The notes under the pieces are model-generated. The model saw only the letters and a program-made list of their open reading frames with translations. It was not told where the DNA came from and searched no databases. From positions 1-64,000 of the forward strand of contig JAICXJ010000004.1 of assembly GCA_025980465.1 (NCBI GenBank): DNA of 64,000 nucleotides, read 5' to 3'. The stretch comes from Frankiales bacterium. GTDB taxonomy: Bacteria; Actinomycetota; Actinomycetes; JAFAQI01. Position numbers and translations under genes: made by a program. Below, one piece after another: positions 17,351-25,546 of the stretch. How positions within the stretch are numbered: the first letter of the stretch is position 1; each line of letters starts with the position of its first letter.

Positions 17351-18211
17351 TTACTGGCTGCGGTGGTAGAGGACATCGCGCAGGTCCACGACCTCGGCGA
17401 GCCTGTCCTCGAGGCCGTGCCGGATCAGGTCGCCGTCATCGCGGGCGATGACCACCTCCTCCTTCGTCACGAGGAGGGGTCGGTCGAATCCGCGGTCTTC
17501 GGGGCGGGTCAACCGGGCGGCCGCTGCGGAAAACGCCGGGTCGATGCGAGTCAGGTCGAGCCACCCCCGGCTGCGCATCGGGACCGCGACCGTGCGCATC
17601 CCATCAGCCAGGTCCTTGACGATCGCGCTGCGCAAGGTCCGTGAGCCGAGCAACGTCACGACGTCGCAGTCGCCCATCGGCCGAAGCGGCGCCTTCAGGT
17701 TGCGCGAGAGCCGCTCGGCGGCCATCTCGCCCATCCGCTCGAGATAGACCACCGCAGTGGGCCACCAGGGTGCCGGCTCGACCGACGCCGCCCGCAGTAC
17801 CTGCTGGGGGACCGGCATCACCAGATCCGGCTGGGCAGGGTCGAGGCCGACGAAGCCGAAGCCAAGGTCAAGGGTGTCGCCGAGCACCCGCCGGCGTACC
17901 CAGTCCATGCCCGGGTGCGTGGCGGACTCGACATAGGCACCAAATGGCCGCGCCCGCTCGGCAAGGTCCTCGAGCGGGCGGTCGGCGAGCCAACGACGCT
18001 GGTTGAGCCAGGTTTTCAGACGGAAGTATGCGGTCTGCGATTCGAGCTCGGCGCCGGCAATTGCCCGGCGACACTCCGCCCACGTCACGAGCACCTGCGG
18101 ATCGCCGTCGAGGATCACACCGTGCGGGGAGGGAACCAGGTCGACGTCGTGCATGACGGCAACGGCGAGCGCGCATCGGCGGAGCTGGGTAGGCGCCGGC
18201 CAGCTCGACAT
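17351..18211 (-). CDS. Conserved hypothetical protein, unrecognised
   Basis: About 286 residues from ATG 18211. No signal peptide or membrane segment is visible, and I recognise no family. The N-terminal third (TAYFRLKTWLNQRRWL) is helical and basic; the middle has DLGFGFVGLDPAQPDLVMPVPQQVL; the C-terminus ends VVDLRDVLYHRSQ. Codon use resembles its neighbours and a leaderless-type TACCGT lies 6 nt upstream, so it is probably a real gene. It converges on the GH3 gene with 24 bp between the stops. Confidence 0.6.
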   Translation of the reverse strand: MSSWPAPTQLRRCALAVAVMHDVDLVPSPHGVILDGDPQVLVTWAECRRAIAGAELESQTAYFRLKTWLNQRRWLADRPLEDLAERARPFGAYVESATHPGMDWVRRRVLGDTLDLGFGFVGLDPAQPDLVMPVPQQVLRAASVEPAPWWPTAVVYLERMGEMAAERLSRNLKAPLRPMGDCDVVTLLGSRTLRSAIVKDLADGMRTVAVPMRSRGWLDLTRIDPAFSAAAARLTRPEDRGFDRPLLVTKEEVVIARDDGDLIRHGLEDRLAEVVDLRDVLYHRSQ

Positions 18212-18217
18212 GGCGAA

Positions 18218-18223
18218 ACGGTA
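18218..18223 (-). promoter_or_regulatory. -10-like hexamer, leaderless promoter of hypothetical gene
   Basis: Reads TACCGT on the minus strand, 6 nt before the ATG at 18211. Confidence 0.45.
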
Positions 18224-18271
18224 TCGAATCGGGCGCCACGCTTGATACGGCAAACGGGTGAATCTCGGGAA

Positions 18272-18721
18272 CTATCCGCCGATTCGAGCCGCTCTGCGGT
18301 ATCGCAGGTAACCCTGCACCGGCGGCCCGTCGGCGGTGAAGCCGAGCCGTTCGACCACCCGGCGCGACGGCGTGTTCGAGATCTGGATCTCGGCTTCGAT
18401 CGTATGAACGGTCGGTTGCGCGGCCAGCCAGTCGACGAGCTCAGCGACCGCCCGCCCGCCAAGGCCGCGCCCACGGCTCGTCGCCGCGAGCCCGTAACCG
18501 ATCTCGACAGCGCCCAACTCGTCCGGCGGCGCCTTCGTCCCGCATTCACCGGCGACCAGGCCATCGTCGTCGATCACCAGGAACTGGCTGCCGCCGAGTC
18601 GGACGAAGCCGAGCCCGGTGAGGGTGTCCTGATGCGGCCAGCCGGGAGCGACCGGTCGCTCGAGAGCCTCGCCGCGAAGCAGAGCCGCGACCTGATCGAG
18701 TTCGACCTCGACCAGTCTCAC
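18272..18721 (-). CDS. GNAT family N-acetyltransferase
   Basis: 149 residues. The acetyl-CoA-binding motif A is GYGLAATSRGRGLGGRAVAELV, preceded by the strand VAGECGTK and followed by NTPSRRVVERLGFTADG, typical of RimJ/RimL-like acetyltransferases of small molecules or protein N-termini. Its start overlaps the RNase D stop by 4 nt, so it is translated from the same mRNA. The substrate is unknown. Confidence 0.85.
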   Translation of the reverse strand: MRLVEVELDQVAALLRGEALERPVAPGWPHQDTLTGLGFVRLGGSQFLVIDDDGLVAGECGTKAPPDELGAVEIGYGLAATSRGRGLGGRAVAELVDWLAAQPTVHTIEAEIQISNTPSRRVVERLGFTADGPPVQGYLRYRRAARIGG

Positions 18722-19941
18722 TGGTCAGCGAGCATCGCCGCCGCGAGCGGTTCTGCGGTGAGCTCGACCTGCCATGGCCTCGCTCCCGCCTGGGTGAGGT
18801 AGTCGCGAATCCCGGCGAGGTCGCGGGCCGGAGGCGACCAGGCAAGCCGTCGAACGATCTCGGGCGTCAGCAGGTTCTCGACCGGGAGGTTGAACCGCTC
18901 GGCGATCTCGGCAAGGCCGGACCTGGCCGCGGCGAGCCGGTTCGCGGCGTCCGGATCACGATCCGGCCAGCGGCTCGGCGGTGGCGGCCCGTCACCCGGC
19001 GTCGCCTGCCGCGGCAGCTCGAGCTCTTCCAGCTCGTAGGTCGCCGCGATCGTCGGCCACAGCTCGGGCACCAGCCGCCGGGTGGATCGGCCGCCCCAGC
19101 CGGTCACCTTGGCGAGTTCCTGCGGATCCTTGGGCATCGCTACCGCGGCTCCGATGATGGCCGCGTCGGACAGCACCCGGCCGGGTGCGCTGTCACGCTG
19201 TCTGGCCAACCCGTCGCGGGCCTCCCACAGTGCCCTGACGACCGCGAGCTGGCGCCGGTTTCGGACCCGGTGCATGCCGCTGGTTCGGCGCCAGGGATCG
19301 GCGCGCGGCGCCGGCGCGACCGCCCGCAGTACGGCGTCGAACTCCTGCCGGGCCCACTCCAACTTGTCCTGTCGGATCAGCTCCGCCTCGAGCGCATCGC
19401 GAAGGTCGATCAGGACCTCGACGTCGAGGGCGGCATAGCGCAGCCAGGGTTCGGGAAGCGGGCGCCGTGACCAGTCGACAGCGGAGTGCTCCTTGGCGAG
19501 CTGGAAACCGAGGAGCAACTCGACCATGGTCGCCAGCCCCACCCGCTCATACCCGGCGAGCCGGGCAGCGAGCTCGGTGTCGAACAACCGCTTCGGCGCC
19601 AGCCCGAGTTCGCGTAGCGACGGCAGGTCCTGTGAGGCGGCGTGGACGATCCACTCGGTGTCGATGATTGCGGCATTGAGCCGGCGCAGGTCGCCGAACG
19701 GGATCGGATCGATGAGGACGGTCCCTACCGGCTCGCGCCGGACCTGTACCAGGTAGGCCCGTTGCCCGTAGCGGTAGCCGGAGGCCCGTTCGGCGTCAAC
19801 CGCGACCGGACCGGCTCCGGCGGCGAGGGCCGCGACTGCGGCGTCGAGCGCGTCGAGTCGGTCGATGACGTCGGGGACGCCGCCGCGGGGCTCGCTGAGC
19901 GGCACCGCCGCAGGCGGTGTCTGCTCGATGGCCTCGCTCAC
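18718..19941 (-). CDS. Ribonuclease D-like 3'-5' exonuclease with HRDC domain
   Basis: 407 residues. The DEDDy exonuclease residues are D49 and E51 (VDAERASGYRYGQRAYLVQ), D105 (HAASQDLPSL), Y169 and D173 (RYAALDV). An HRDC domain follows (about residues 220-300; HRVRNRRQLAVVRALWEARDGLARQRD). It probably trims the 3' ends of tRNA and other stable RNAs. The GTG start at 19941 is preceded by TAAATT 7 nt upstream. The orthologue in M. tuberculosis (Rv2681) also lies between the dxs and hemE genes. Confidence 0.88.
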   Translation of the reverse strand: MSEAIEQTPPAAVPLSEPRGGVPDVIDRLDALDAAVAALAAGAGPVAVDAERASGYRYGQRAYLVQVRREPVGTVLIDPIPFGDLRRLNAAIIDTEWIVHAASQDLPSLRELGLAPKRLFDTELAARLAGYERVGLATMVELLLGFQLAKEHSAVDWSRRPLPEPWLRYAALDVEVLIDLRDALEAELIRQDKLEWARQEFDAVLRAVAPAPRADPWRRTSGMHRVRNRRQLAVVRALWEARDGLARQRDSAPGRVLSDAAIIGAAVAMPKDPQELAKVTGWGGRSTRRLVPELWPTIAATYELEELELPRQATPGDGPPPPSRWPDRDPDAANRLAAARSGLAEIAERFNLPVENLLTPEIVRRLAWSPPARDLAGIRDYLTQAGARPWQVELTAEPLAAAMLADQ

Positions 19942-19948
19942 GGGGCCG

Positions 19949-19954
19949 AATTTA
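19949..19954 (-). promoter_or_regulatory. -10-like hexamer, leaderless promoter of RNase D gene
   Basis: Reads TAAATT on the minus strand, 7 nt before the GTG at 19941. Confidence 0.5.
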
Positions 19955-19972
19955 GTGCTTGAGCAGGGGAAG

Positions 19973-20689
19973 TTATCGGATTACGCCGGCTCGCATCGCC
20001 ATCGCGACCATCTCGGCACGGTCGCCGGTGCCGAGCTTGCGGGCGATTCGCGCCAGGTGGCTCTTGACGGTGAGCGCTGATAGCCCGAGTGCCTCGCCGA
20101 TCTCCTTGTTCGATCGGCCGTCGGCAACCAGGTGCAGGACCTCGACTTCGCGGCCGGACAACTCCGCGACGCCGTCCTGCTGCGGACCGCCGCGCAGACC
20201 AGCGGCGAGCAGCGAGGCGACCGAGGGGTCGGCGTACACGCCGCCATCGAGGACCCGCCGCACGCCATCGGCGACGACGAGCGGAGAGGCGGACTTCAAC
20301 AGGTAGCCCTGTGCTCCCGCGACGAAGGCGGCACGGACCGAGTACGGATCGTCGGCAGCGGAGAGCACGACCAGGCGGGGCCACCCCGCGGCGCGCAGAT
20401 CACCGAGCAAGTCGAGGCCGGAGCCGTCCGGAAGGCCGACATCGAGGACACAGAGGTCGCGCGTGCCGCCGGCATGGGCACGGGCCCGGGCCTCGGCGAT
20501 GCTCGCCGCCTCGACGACGTCGCGAGCTCCCATTGCAGTCAGGCGCGCCACCATCGACTCACGCACCAGCGGGTGGTCATCCACGACCATCGCGGTGAAT
20601 CCCGCCGCGGGATCGGCGGCAGTCGACGGGCTGCGCTCGGCGAGTGCAGACACCTGGTCCTCCTCCGGCTCGGGGCCGTTCGTCGTCAC
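19973..20689 (-). CDS. NarL/FixJ-type response regulator
   Basis: 238 residues. The receiver domain (30-150) has the acidic pair D37/D38, phospho-acceptor D83 (CVLDVGLPDGSG) and K132 (YLLKSAS). A LuxR-type helix-turn-helix follows (about 173-235; LSGREVEVLHLVADGRSNKEIGEALGLSALTVKSHL). A 30-residue hydrophilic N-terminal extension from GTG 20689 may be shorter in reality. It is transcribed divergently from the S8 peptidase gene, with the HisKA_3-type histidine kinase at 23849-24871 as the obvious partner. The 222-bp divergent spacer probably holds its binding site, though no clear repeat was found. Confidence 0.88.
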   Translation of the reverse strand: MTTNGPEPEEDQVSALAERSPSTAADPAAGFTAMVVDDHPLVRESMVARLTAMGARDVVEAASIAEARARAHAGGTRDLCVLDVGLPDGSGLDLLGDLRAAGWPRLVVLSAADDPYSVRAAFVAGAQGYLLKSASPLVVADGVRRVLDGGVYADPSVASLLAAGLRGGPQQDGVAELSGREVEVLHLVADGRSNKEIGEALGLSALTVKSHLARIARKLGTGDRAEMVAMAMRAGVIR

Positions 20690-20911
20690 GATCCAGTCGG
20701 ATCACTTGCACAGGTTTTCGGCGCCGACCGGCAGTTCCTGTAGCCCGAGAGCAGTAACGATTGCTCCGTCCGGCCCACACGCCGACTGGCCCTCGCGCCA
20801 CTACGCCAAATGGGGGATTGGCCCAGCTGGACCCCAAGTTCTTGAGCGTGATTGCCGACAACCGGTGGGAGCGGGGCGTGCGTCCCGCTTTCTCCGGGAG
20901 GACGAGTGCCC

Positions 20912-22435
20912 ATGCGCCGCGCCGGGACGGTGATAGCCGTCGGAACGCTGTTGGCTTCGACGGCGCCGCTCGCGGCTGTCAGTACGACGTCATCTGCCGC
21001 GTCCGCCGCGACCCCTGGACCGCTCCTTCGCGCCGTCGTCTCGGTGCACCGCGGCGTTCAGCTGCCGCTTCGACCAGCAACCGGCCGGGTCTTGCACGTC
21101 TACCGGCACGTCGGGGCGGAACTGGTGGCGGCGCCCCGCCAGGCGCTCGCCGCTCTCGCGAGCGATCCTGCGGTCGCGGGCATCTCGGGCGACTGGCGTG
21201 GTTCGGTCGCAGGATTGAAAACGGAGAAGGGCAAGGACCACTCCGGTGTCCTTGCCCCCGACGTCGTGGGCGGGACCGCCGGCGAGCCGGGGGTCGGCGC
21301 TGGCGTCACGGTGGCACTCCTCGACACCGGGGTTAGCGACACCGCCGCGATCAATCGCGCGTCCGGACGCCTGATCGACGGCGTCGACGTCACCCACCTC
21401 GGAGAGGGCAACGACGGCACACCCAAGGGCCCACTCACCGATGGCTACGGCCACGGCACCTTCATGGCCTCTCTCATCGCCGGCGGCCGGGTCCCCGGTA
21501 GCGGTGGCCGGGCACTGGGAATTGCGCCGGCCGCACACGTCGTCGTGGTCAAGGTGGCCGGCTCGCGCGGCATGACCAGCCTGTCCCGGGTGCTGGCCGG
21601 CCTCGACTGGGTCGCCACCCACGCCTCGAGCATCCAGGTCGTCAACCTCTCACTCGCCGTCCAGCGGGCCTCTGCTCCGAAATACGGATCGGACCCGCTG
21701 ACCGCCGCCGTCGAGGACGTCCGCGCCGCCGGAGTTCTCGTCGTCGCGGCAGCCGGCAACGTGCCGAACCAGATCGGCGACCCCGGGATCGACCCTCAGG
21801 CGCTCACCGTCGGCGCGGCCGACAACGGGCCCGGCCGTCCCCGGGCCGCTGGGTTCTCCGGGTCGGCGGTGGTGGCAGGTGTCGTGAAGCCCGACGTCGT
21901 CGCCCCCGGCGTACACGTCCTCGGTGCGATGGCGCCGAACACCCTGATCGCCCAGCGCAATCCGCAGGCGTGGGATGGGCACGGACTCTTCCGCGGCTCC
22001 GGCACCAGCGAGGCAAGTGCGGTCACCAGCGGCGCGGCGGCGGCGTACCTGTCCTCACACCCCGGAGCCACGCCGCTGACGGTGAAGACCGCACTGCGGG
22101 CGATGGCGCACCCGCTATGCACCTGGGGCACCGGTGCCGGGCTGGTCCAGCTGACCCCGGCCGACAGCGTCTGCAAGACCCGGAAGAACCACAGTGGCGT
22201 GACCATCTCCGCTGATCCGACCGGCGAGGCGACGTTCAACGCGTCGTCGTGGCAGGCGAACTCCTGGCTCAACGGCGCGTGGGTGCCGTGGCTGGCGTCG
22301 TCGTGGTCCGCCTCCTCGTGGTCGGCCTCGTCGTGGTCGGCCTCGTCGTGGTCGGCGTCGTCGTGGTCGGCGTCGTCGTGGTCGGCGTCGTCGTGGTCGG
22401 CGTCGTCGTGGTCAGACGCGGGCTGGGGCGGGTGA
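20912..22435 (+). CDS. Secreted S8 subtilisin-like peptidase with SASSW repeat tail
   Basis: 507 residues from ATG 20912, 9 nt after GGGAGGA; GTG 20906 is possible. A signal peptide (GTVIAVGTLLASTAPLAAV) and a propeptide-like region (to about 115) precede the catalytic domain. The triad is D138 (VALLDTGVSD), H181 (GHGTFMASLIAG) and S366 (GSGTSEASA), with N283 as oxyanion residue, so it should be active. After a linker the tail holds one LASSW and seven SASSW pentapeptides (residues 461-500) and ends SDAGWGG. No membrane anchor or LPXTG is seen. It heads a plus-strand operon with the membrane GAF-like protein and the histidine kinase. Confidence 0.88.
   Translation: MRRAGTVIAVGTLLASTAPLAAVSTTSSAASAATPGPLLRAVVSVHRGVQLPLRPATGRVLHVYRHVGAELVAAPRQALAALASDPAVAGISGDWRGSVAGLKTEKGKDHSGVLAPDVVGGTAGEPGVGAGVTVALLDTGVSDTAAINRASGRLIDGVDVTHLGEGNDGTPKGPLTDGYGHGTFMASLIAGGRVPGSGGRALGIAPAAHVVVVKVAGSRGMTSLSRVLAGLDWVATHASSIQVVNLSLAVQRASAPKYGSDPLTAAVEDVRAAGVLVVAAAGNVPNQIGDPGIDPQALTVGAADNGPGRPRAAGFSGSAVVAGVVKPDVVAPGVHVLGAMAPNTLIAQRNPQAWDGHGLFRGSGTSEASAVTSGAAAAYLSSHPGATPLTVKTALRAMAHPLCTWGTGAGLVQLTPADSVCKTRKNHSGVTISADPTGEATFNASSWQANSWLNGAWVPWLASSWSASSWSASSWSASSWSASSWSASSWSASSWSASSWSDAGWGG
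22292..22411 (+). repeat. 15-bp in-frame minisatellite encoding (S/L)ASSW x8
   Basis: Eight head-to-tail 15-bp units of the TCGGCGTCGTCGTGG type lie within the 3' end of the S8 peptidase gene. Early units carry GCC/TCC variants and later ones are identical, the pattern expected of recent slippage or unequal crossing-over. In frame they give regularly spaced tryptophans. Confidence 0.92.
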
Positions 22436-22439
22436 TGAC

Positions 22440-23852
22440 GTGAGCGCACCCGCAAGGATCAGAGTCCTTGCCGTCCTCGGTGGCTGCCTCGCTGCCGTCA
22501 CGTGCATCCTCAACGGTTGGGGGCATCCGCCGCTGTGGGCCGTCCCGGTGCTGGGCGTGTCGGTGCTGACCGCCGAGCTCGCGGTCGTCCACCTGTCCTT
22601 CGGTCGCCAGCGGTGGACCTTCAGTCTCACCGAGGCGGCGATCGCGGTCGGCTTCGTGCACTCGCCGCGGGCGTGGACCGTCGTCGCGGTTGCCTGCGGT
22701 GTCCTGGTCGCCCAGCTGCTGCGGCGCCAGGAGGCGCTGAAGGTCGTCTTCAACGTGGCGCAGTTCGCCGCGGCGACGGCACTCGGCGCCGGATTCGCCG
22801 TGCTGGTGGGCGGCGGCATCTCGGGCGCGATCGGCGGCATGGCAATCTTCTGGCTGGTCAACAACGTCCTGATCGCCTTCGCGGTGTCGATCATGACCGG
22901 CCAGCGGTTGCGGACCTTGCTGTGGGCCAGCGCTCCGCTGGCCGCGGTGCATTCGGTGGGTACATCGGGGCTCGGCATCCTCGGCGGCTGGCTCGCGCTC
23001 AACGCACCGCTCGGCCTGCTCGCGCTGATCGTGCCGCTCCTGTTGCTGTGGATCTCTTACGACGAGCAGACCGCGCGGGCTGCCGAAGCGCAGCTGTATG
23101 CCGAGCTGTCCCGGCTTCAAGAGCGGGCCAACGGTCGCTCGGTCGATGTCTCCGCGCAGGTCATCCTCACCGCCGCCGCTCGGCTGCTGAACAGCTGCGA
23201 CGTCGAGATGGTCCTGATGGCCGAGGAGGGCGCCGTCCACTACTTCGGCGATGCCGACGGCGTCAGCCGCCGGCGGGTCGATCCCGAGGCGCTCGACGAA
23301 CCATGGGTGGAGCAGGCGCTCGCCGAGGGCGGCGTGGTCACCGGCACCGACGACGGCGCGCCGTGGTGCGCCACTCTTCTGGGCGGCGTCGATGCTCCGT
23401 TGGCGGTCCTGGTCGCGCGACGCACCGTAGCTGCTCCTAGCTTCGGTCGCCGCGAAGTGATGCTTGCCGACGTCCTGGTTCACCAGGCCGAGTCGTGGCT
23501 GTCGATCGCCGAGCTCGCCGCCTCCCGCGACGAGGCCTTGGCGCACGCCGAGGCGGCGGAGGACGCGGCCCGGGCGCTCGGCGACCTCGGTGCTGACACG
23601 ACACCAGCGCTGGGTGTTCTCCGCGACTCGGCGAACCGGCTGGCCCGGCTCGCCGCCACCGATGGCCCGGCCTCGGTCAACGAGATCGTCGACGAGCTGT
23701 ACGCCGCCGAGCGGGCGGTCGCCTCACTGCTCGGAGCGATCGCGCTCGCCGCCGAGCCTGAGCTGGCTCGGACGCTGGCCGCGGAGGGCGAGGAGATGAC
23801 GACCGCGAGCCGCTACGAGGACTGGACGACCACCGGAGTGCTGTCGCCATGA
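22440..23852 (+). CDS. Polytopic membrane protein with cytoplasmic GAF-like domain
   Basis: 470 residues from GTG 22440, 4 nt after the peptidase stop. About 6-7 hydrophobic helices fill residues 8-210 (for example VLAVLGGCLAAVTCIL, LGLLALIVPLLLLWISY). A soluble region of about 120 residues (ILTAAARLLNSCDVEMVLMAEEGAVHYFGD...LLGGVDAPLAVLVARRTV) resembles a GAF sensor domain, and then a helical Ala/Glu-rich tail. No kinase, GGDEF or phosphatase motif is visible. Its stop overlaps the histidine kinase start by 4 nt. A sensing or accessory role for that kinase is inferred from the coupling. Confidence 0.7.
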   Translation: MSAPARIRVLAVLGGCLAAVTCILNGWGHPPLWAVPVLGVSVLTAELAVVHLSFGRQRWTFSLTEAAIAVGFVHSPRAWTVVAVACGVLVAQLLRRQEALKVVFNVAQFAAATALGAGFAVLVGGGISGAIGGMAIFWLVNNVLIAFAVSIMTGQRLRTLLWASAPLAAVHSVGTSGLGILGGWLALNAPLGLLALIVPLLLLWISYDEQTARAAEAQLYAELSRLQERANGRSVDVSAQVILTAAARLLNSCDVEMVLMAEEGAVHYFGDADGVSRRRVDPEALDEPWVEQALAEGGVVTGTDDGAPWCATLLGGVDAPLAVLVARRTVAAPSFGRREVMLADVLVHQAESWLSIAELAASRDEALAHAEAAEDAARALGDLGADTTPALGVLRDSANRLARLAATDGPASVNEIVDELYAAERAVASLLGAIALAAEPELARTLAAEGEEMTTASRYEDWTTTGVLSP

Positions 23853-24871
23853 GATTTAGGCGACACGGTGTGCCGCTTGCTGTCCTCGTCTTCGTCCTGA
23901 CGCTGGCAGCCAGCTGCGGCGTGCTCGCCGTTTCCTGGGAGATCCTCAGCGGCACCGGTCATGGCTCGCGGCCGCTGTGGCAGGTGATTCTGGCCGGCTG
24001 TCCGGCGGCGGCGTTCATCGCTGTCGTTGCCAGCCTGGCGAACTACCAGTCCAGCCGGGCGGTACGGCGGTTGCAGGCTCGGGCCCGCACCGTCGACGCT
24101 CTTCAACGCCGGGTGCGGATGGCCGACGAGCTCGCCGAGCGCCACCGCCGCGCCGCCGAGACAGCGAGCGCGGGCATGTCCGAGTTGCTGTCCGGTCTGG
24201 TCGCCGCCGAAGAAGGTGCCCGCGGCCAACTCGCAGCTGAGTTGCACGACACCGTGGCCCAGTCGCTGACGATGGCGCGGGTCTTGCTGGACGACCATCG
24301 CGATCCGGGCAGCGTCGGCCGCGCGGTGGAGATGATCGGGGAGGCAGAGGAGCAGGTCCGGGCCGTCATGGCCCGCACCCGTCCGCCGGCGCTACGCGAC
24401 GGCGACCTGGCTCGCGCGGTTCAGGCACTGCGCGACGACCTGAACAACCGATACGGGATCGAGGTCACCCTGCGCTGGCCGACGAAGCCGTACCCGCTGC
24501 CGCTGGTCACCGCCATCACGGTCTACCGGTTCTTCCAAGAGGGCTTGCTCAACGTCGTCAAGCACGCCGAAGTAGACGCCGCTCGTGCCGAACTTCACGT
24601 CGATGACGACTGGGTGACCGCAATCGTGGCCGATCAGGGTCCCGGTTTCCAGCCGGAAGACGTGACCTCAGAGGGTGGCCGGCACGTCGGTCTCGGTCTG
24701 CTGCGCGAGCGGGCCCGACTGGTCGGCGGGGTGCTCGAAGTGACGTCCTGGCCGGGCGCCGGCACGATGCTGGCCCTGCGGCTGCCACGGCTGGCGACCA
24801 ACGGCAACTCGTTGTCGCTGCCGTCGTCGCTTTCGCCCACCCTTGCTCCGCTCAGCGAGCGCGCCGGCTGA
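23849..24871 (+). CDS. Sensor histidine kinase (HisKA_3 / HATPase_c, NarX-DesK type)
   Basis: 340 residues. Two N-terminal membrane helices (about 9-28 and 45-65) flank a short loop. A coiled-coil leads to the dimerisation domain with phospho-acceptor H133 in ELHDTVAQSL. The ATPase domain has N-box N235 (EGLLNVVKHA), G1 D262 (VADQGPGF) and GLGLLRERARL. Kinases of this class pair with NarL-type regulators, matching the divergent regulator at 19973-20689. The small extracytoplasmic loop suggests that sensing is done by the coupled membrane protein or at the membrane. Its 3' end overlaps the convergent DUF3000 gene by 20 nt. Confidence 0.9.
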   Translation: MRFRRHGVPLAVLVFVLTLAASCGVLAVSWEILSGTGHGSRPLWQVILAGCPAAAFIAVVASLANYQSSRAVRRLQARARTVDALQRRVRMADELAERHRRAAETASAGMSELLSGLVAAEEGARGQLAAELHDTVAQSLTMARVLLDDHRDPGSVGRAVEMIGEAEEQVRAVMARTRPPALRDGDLARAVQALRDDLNNRYGIEVTLRWPTKPYPLPLVTAITVYRFFQEGLLNVVKHAEVDAARAELHVDDDWVTAIVADQGPGFQPEDVTSEGGRHVGLGLLRERARLVGGVLEVTSWPGAGTMLALRLPRLATNGNSLSLPSSLSPTLAPLSERAG

Positions 24872-25451
24872 CCGCGGCCTTTCTTCGCTTCGGCATCGGG
24901 ACTACCCCCGGCGGGATCGGGGGCAGCCCGGCTGCCAGGCAGAGGACGTCGCCGAAGGCGACGAGGTGCGGGCCGAGGTCGCCGAGCGGCGACCACGATG
25001 CCCGGATCTCCACGTCACAGGTCACCGGGTGCTCGGACAGCGCGCCGAACCGTTCCGAGGTGGTCCGGGTGACGGTGCCGCCCTCGGCGGTGTACTGAGC
25101 GCCGGATGCCGTCAAGGCTTCGGTGAGCCAGCTCCAGCCGACGCCGGTGAGCATCGGGTCGCCGGCGATATCGGCTTCGACCGCCGCCTGGACGTAGGCC
25201 ACGCATCGGGTGTCGCCGCCCCACACCTCCTGGCCTTCGGGGTCATGCAGCATGACGAGCCTGCCCTCGGCGAGCTCGTCGTCACCCATGACGACTGCGG
25301 CGTGAAGGGCGATCGCGTACGGCGCGAGGCGCGACGGTGCCGGCAGCTCGTTGACCACGAGCTCCGGCCGGAGGTCAACGTCGGAGAGACCGGCCAGCGC
25401 CGTGCGGAACGCCGGCGGCAGGTCGGCCGGCGCAGACAGCTCCACCGACAC
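24852..25451 (-). CDS. DUF3000 family protein
   Basis: 199 residues from GTG 25451, supported by TACAGT 6 nt upstream; a longer ATG form would begin at 25502. It is soluble, with conserved PPAFRTALAGL, ELVVNELPAPSRLAPYAIALHA and PVTCDVEIRASWSPLG. This matches DUF3000, of unknown function, which lies next to the RNase D gene in M. tuberculosis (Rv2680). Here the two are separated by the subtilase/two-component cluster. Confidence 0.82.
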   Translation of the reverse strand: MSVELSAPADLPPAFRTALAGLSDVDLRPELVVNELPAPSRLAPYAIALHAAVVMGDDELAEGRLVMLHDPEGQEVWGGDTRCVAYVQAAVEADIAGDPMLTGVGWSWLTEALTASGAQYTAEGGTVTRTTSERFGALSEHPVTCDVEIRASWSPLGDLGPHLVAFGDVLCLAAGLPPIPPGVVPMPKRRKAAVSRRAR

Positions 25452-25457
25452 CCGGTC

Positions 25458-25463
25458 ACTGTA
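25458..25463 (-). promoter_or_regulatory. -10-like hexamer, leaderless promoter of DUF3000 gene
   Basis: Reads TACAGT on the minus strand, 6 nt before the GTG at 25451. Confidence 0.5.
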
Positions 25464-25534
25464 AGCGCCTAGCCAGCGACGTGGGATGCGACACGCATTC
25501 ATTAACTCGGTGTTGGTCGTCGCGCTAGCTTCCC

Positions 25535-25540
25535 TAGGCT
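25535..25540 (+). promoter_or_regulatory. -10-like hexamer, leaderless promoter of EamA transporter
   Basis: TAGGCT lies 6 nt before the ATG at 25547. Confidence 0.5.
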
Positions 25541-25546
25541 CGCCCG

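Noticed and set aside
22269-23546. 425-residue minus-strand reading frame ending in a TTTTP repeat
   Set aside because: It is the shadow of the SASSW minisatellite and the membrane-protein gene. Codon bias and homology support the plus strand.
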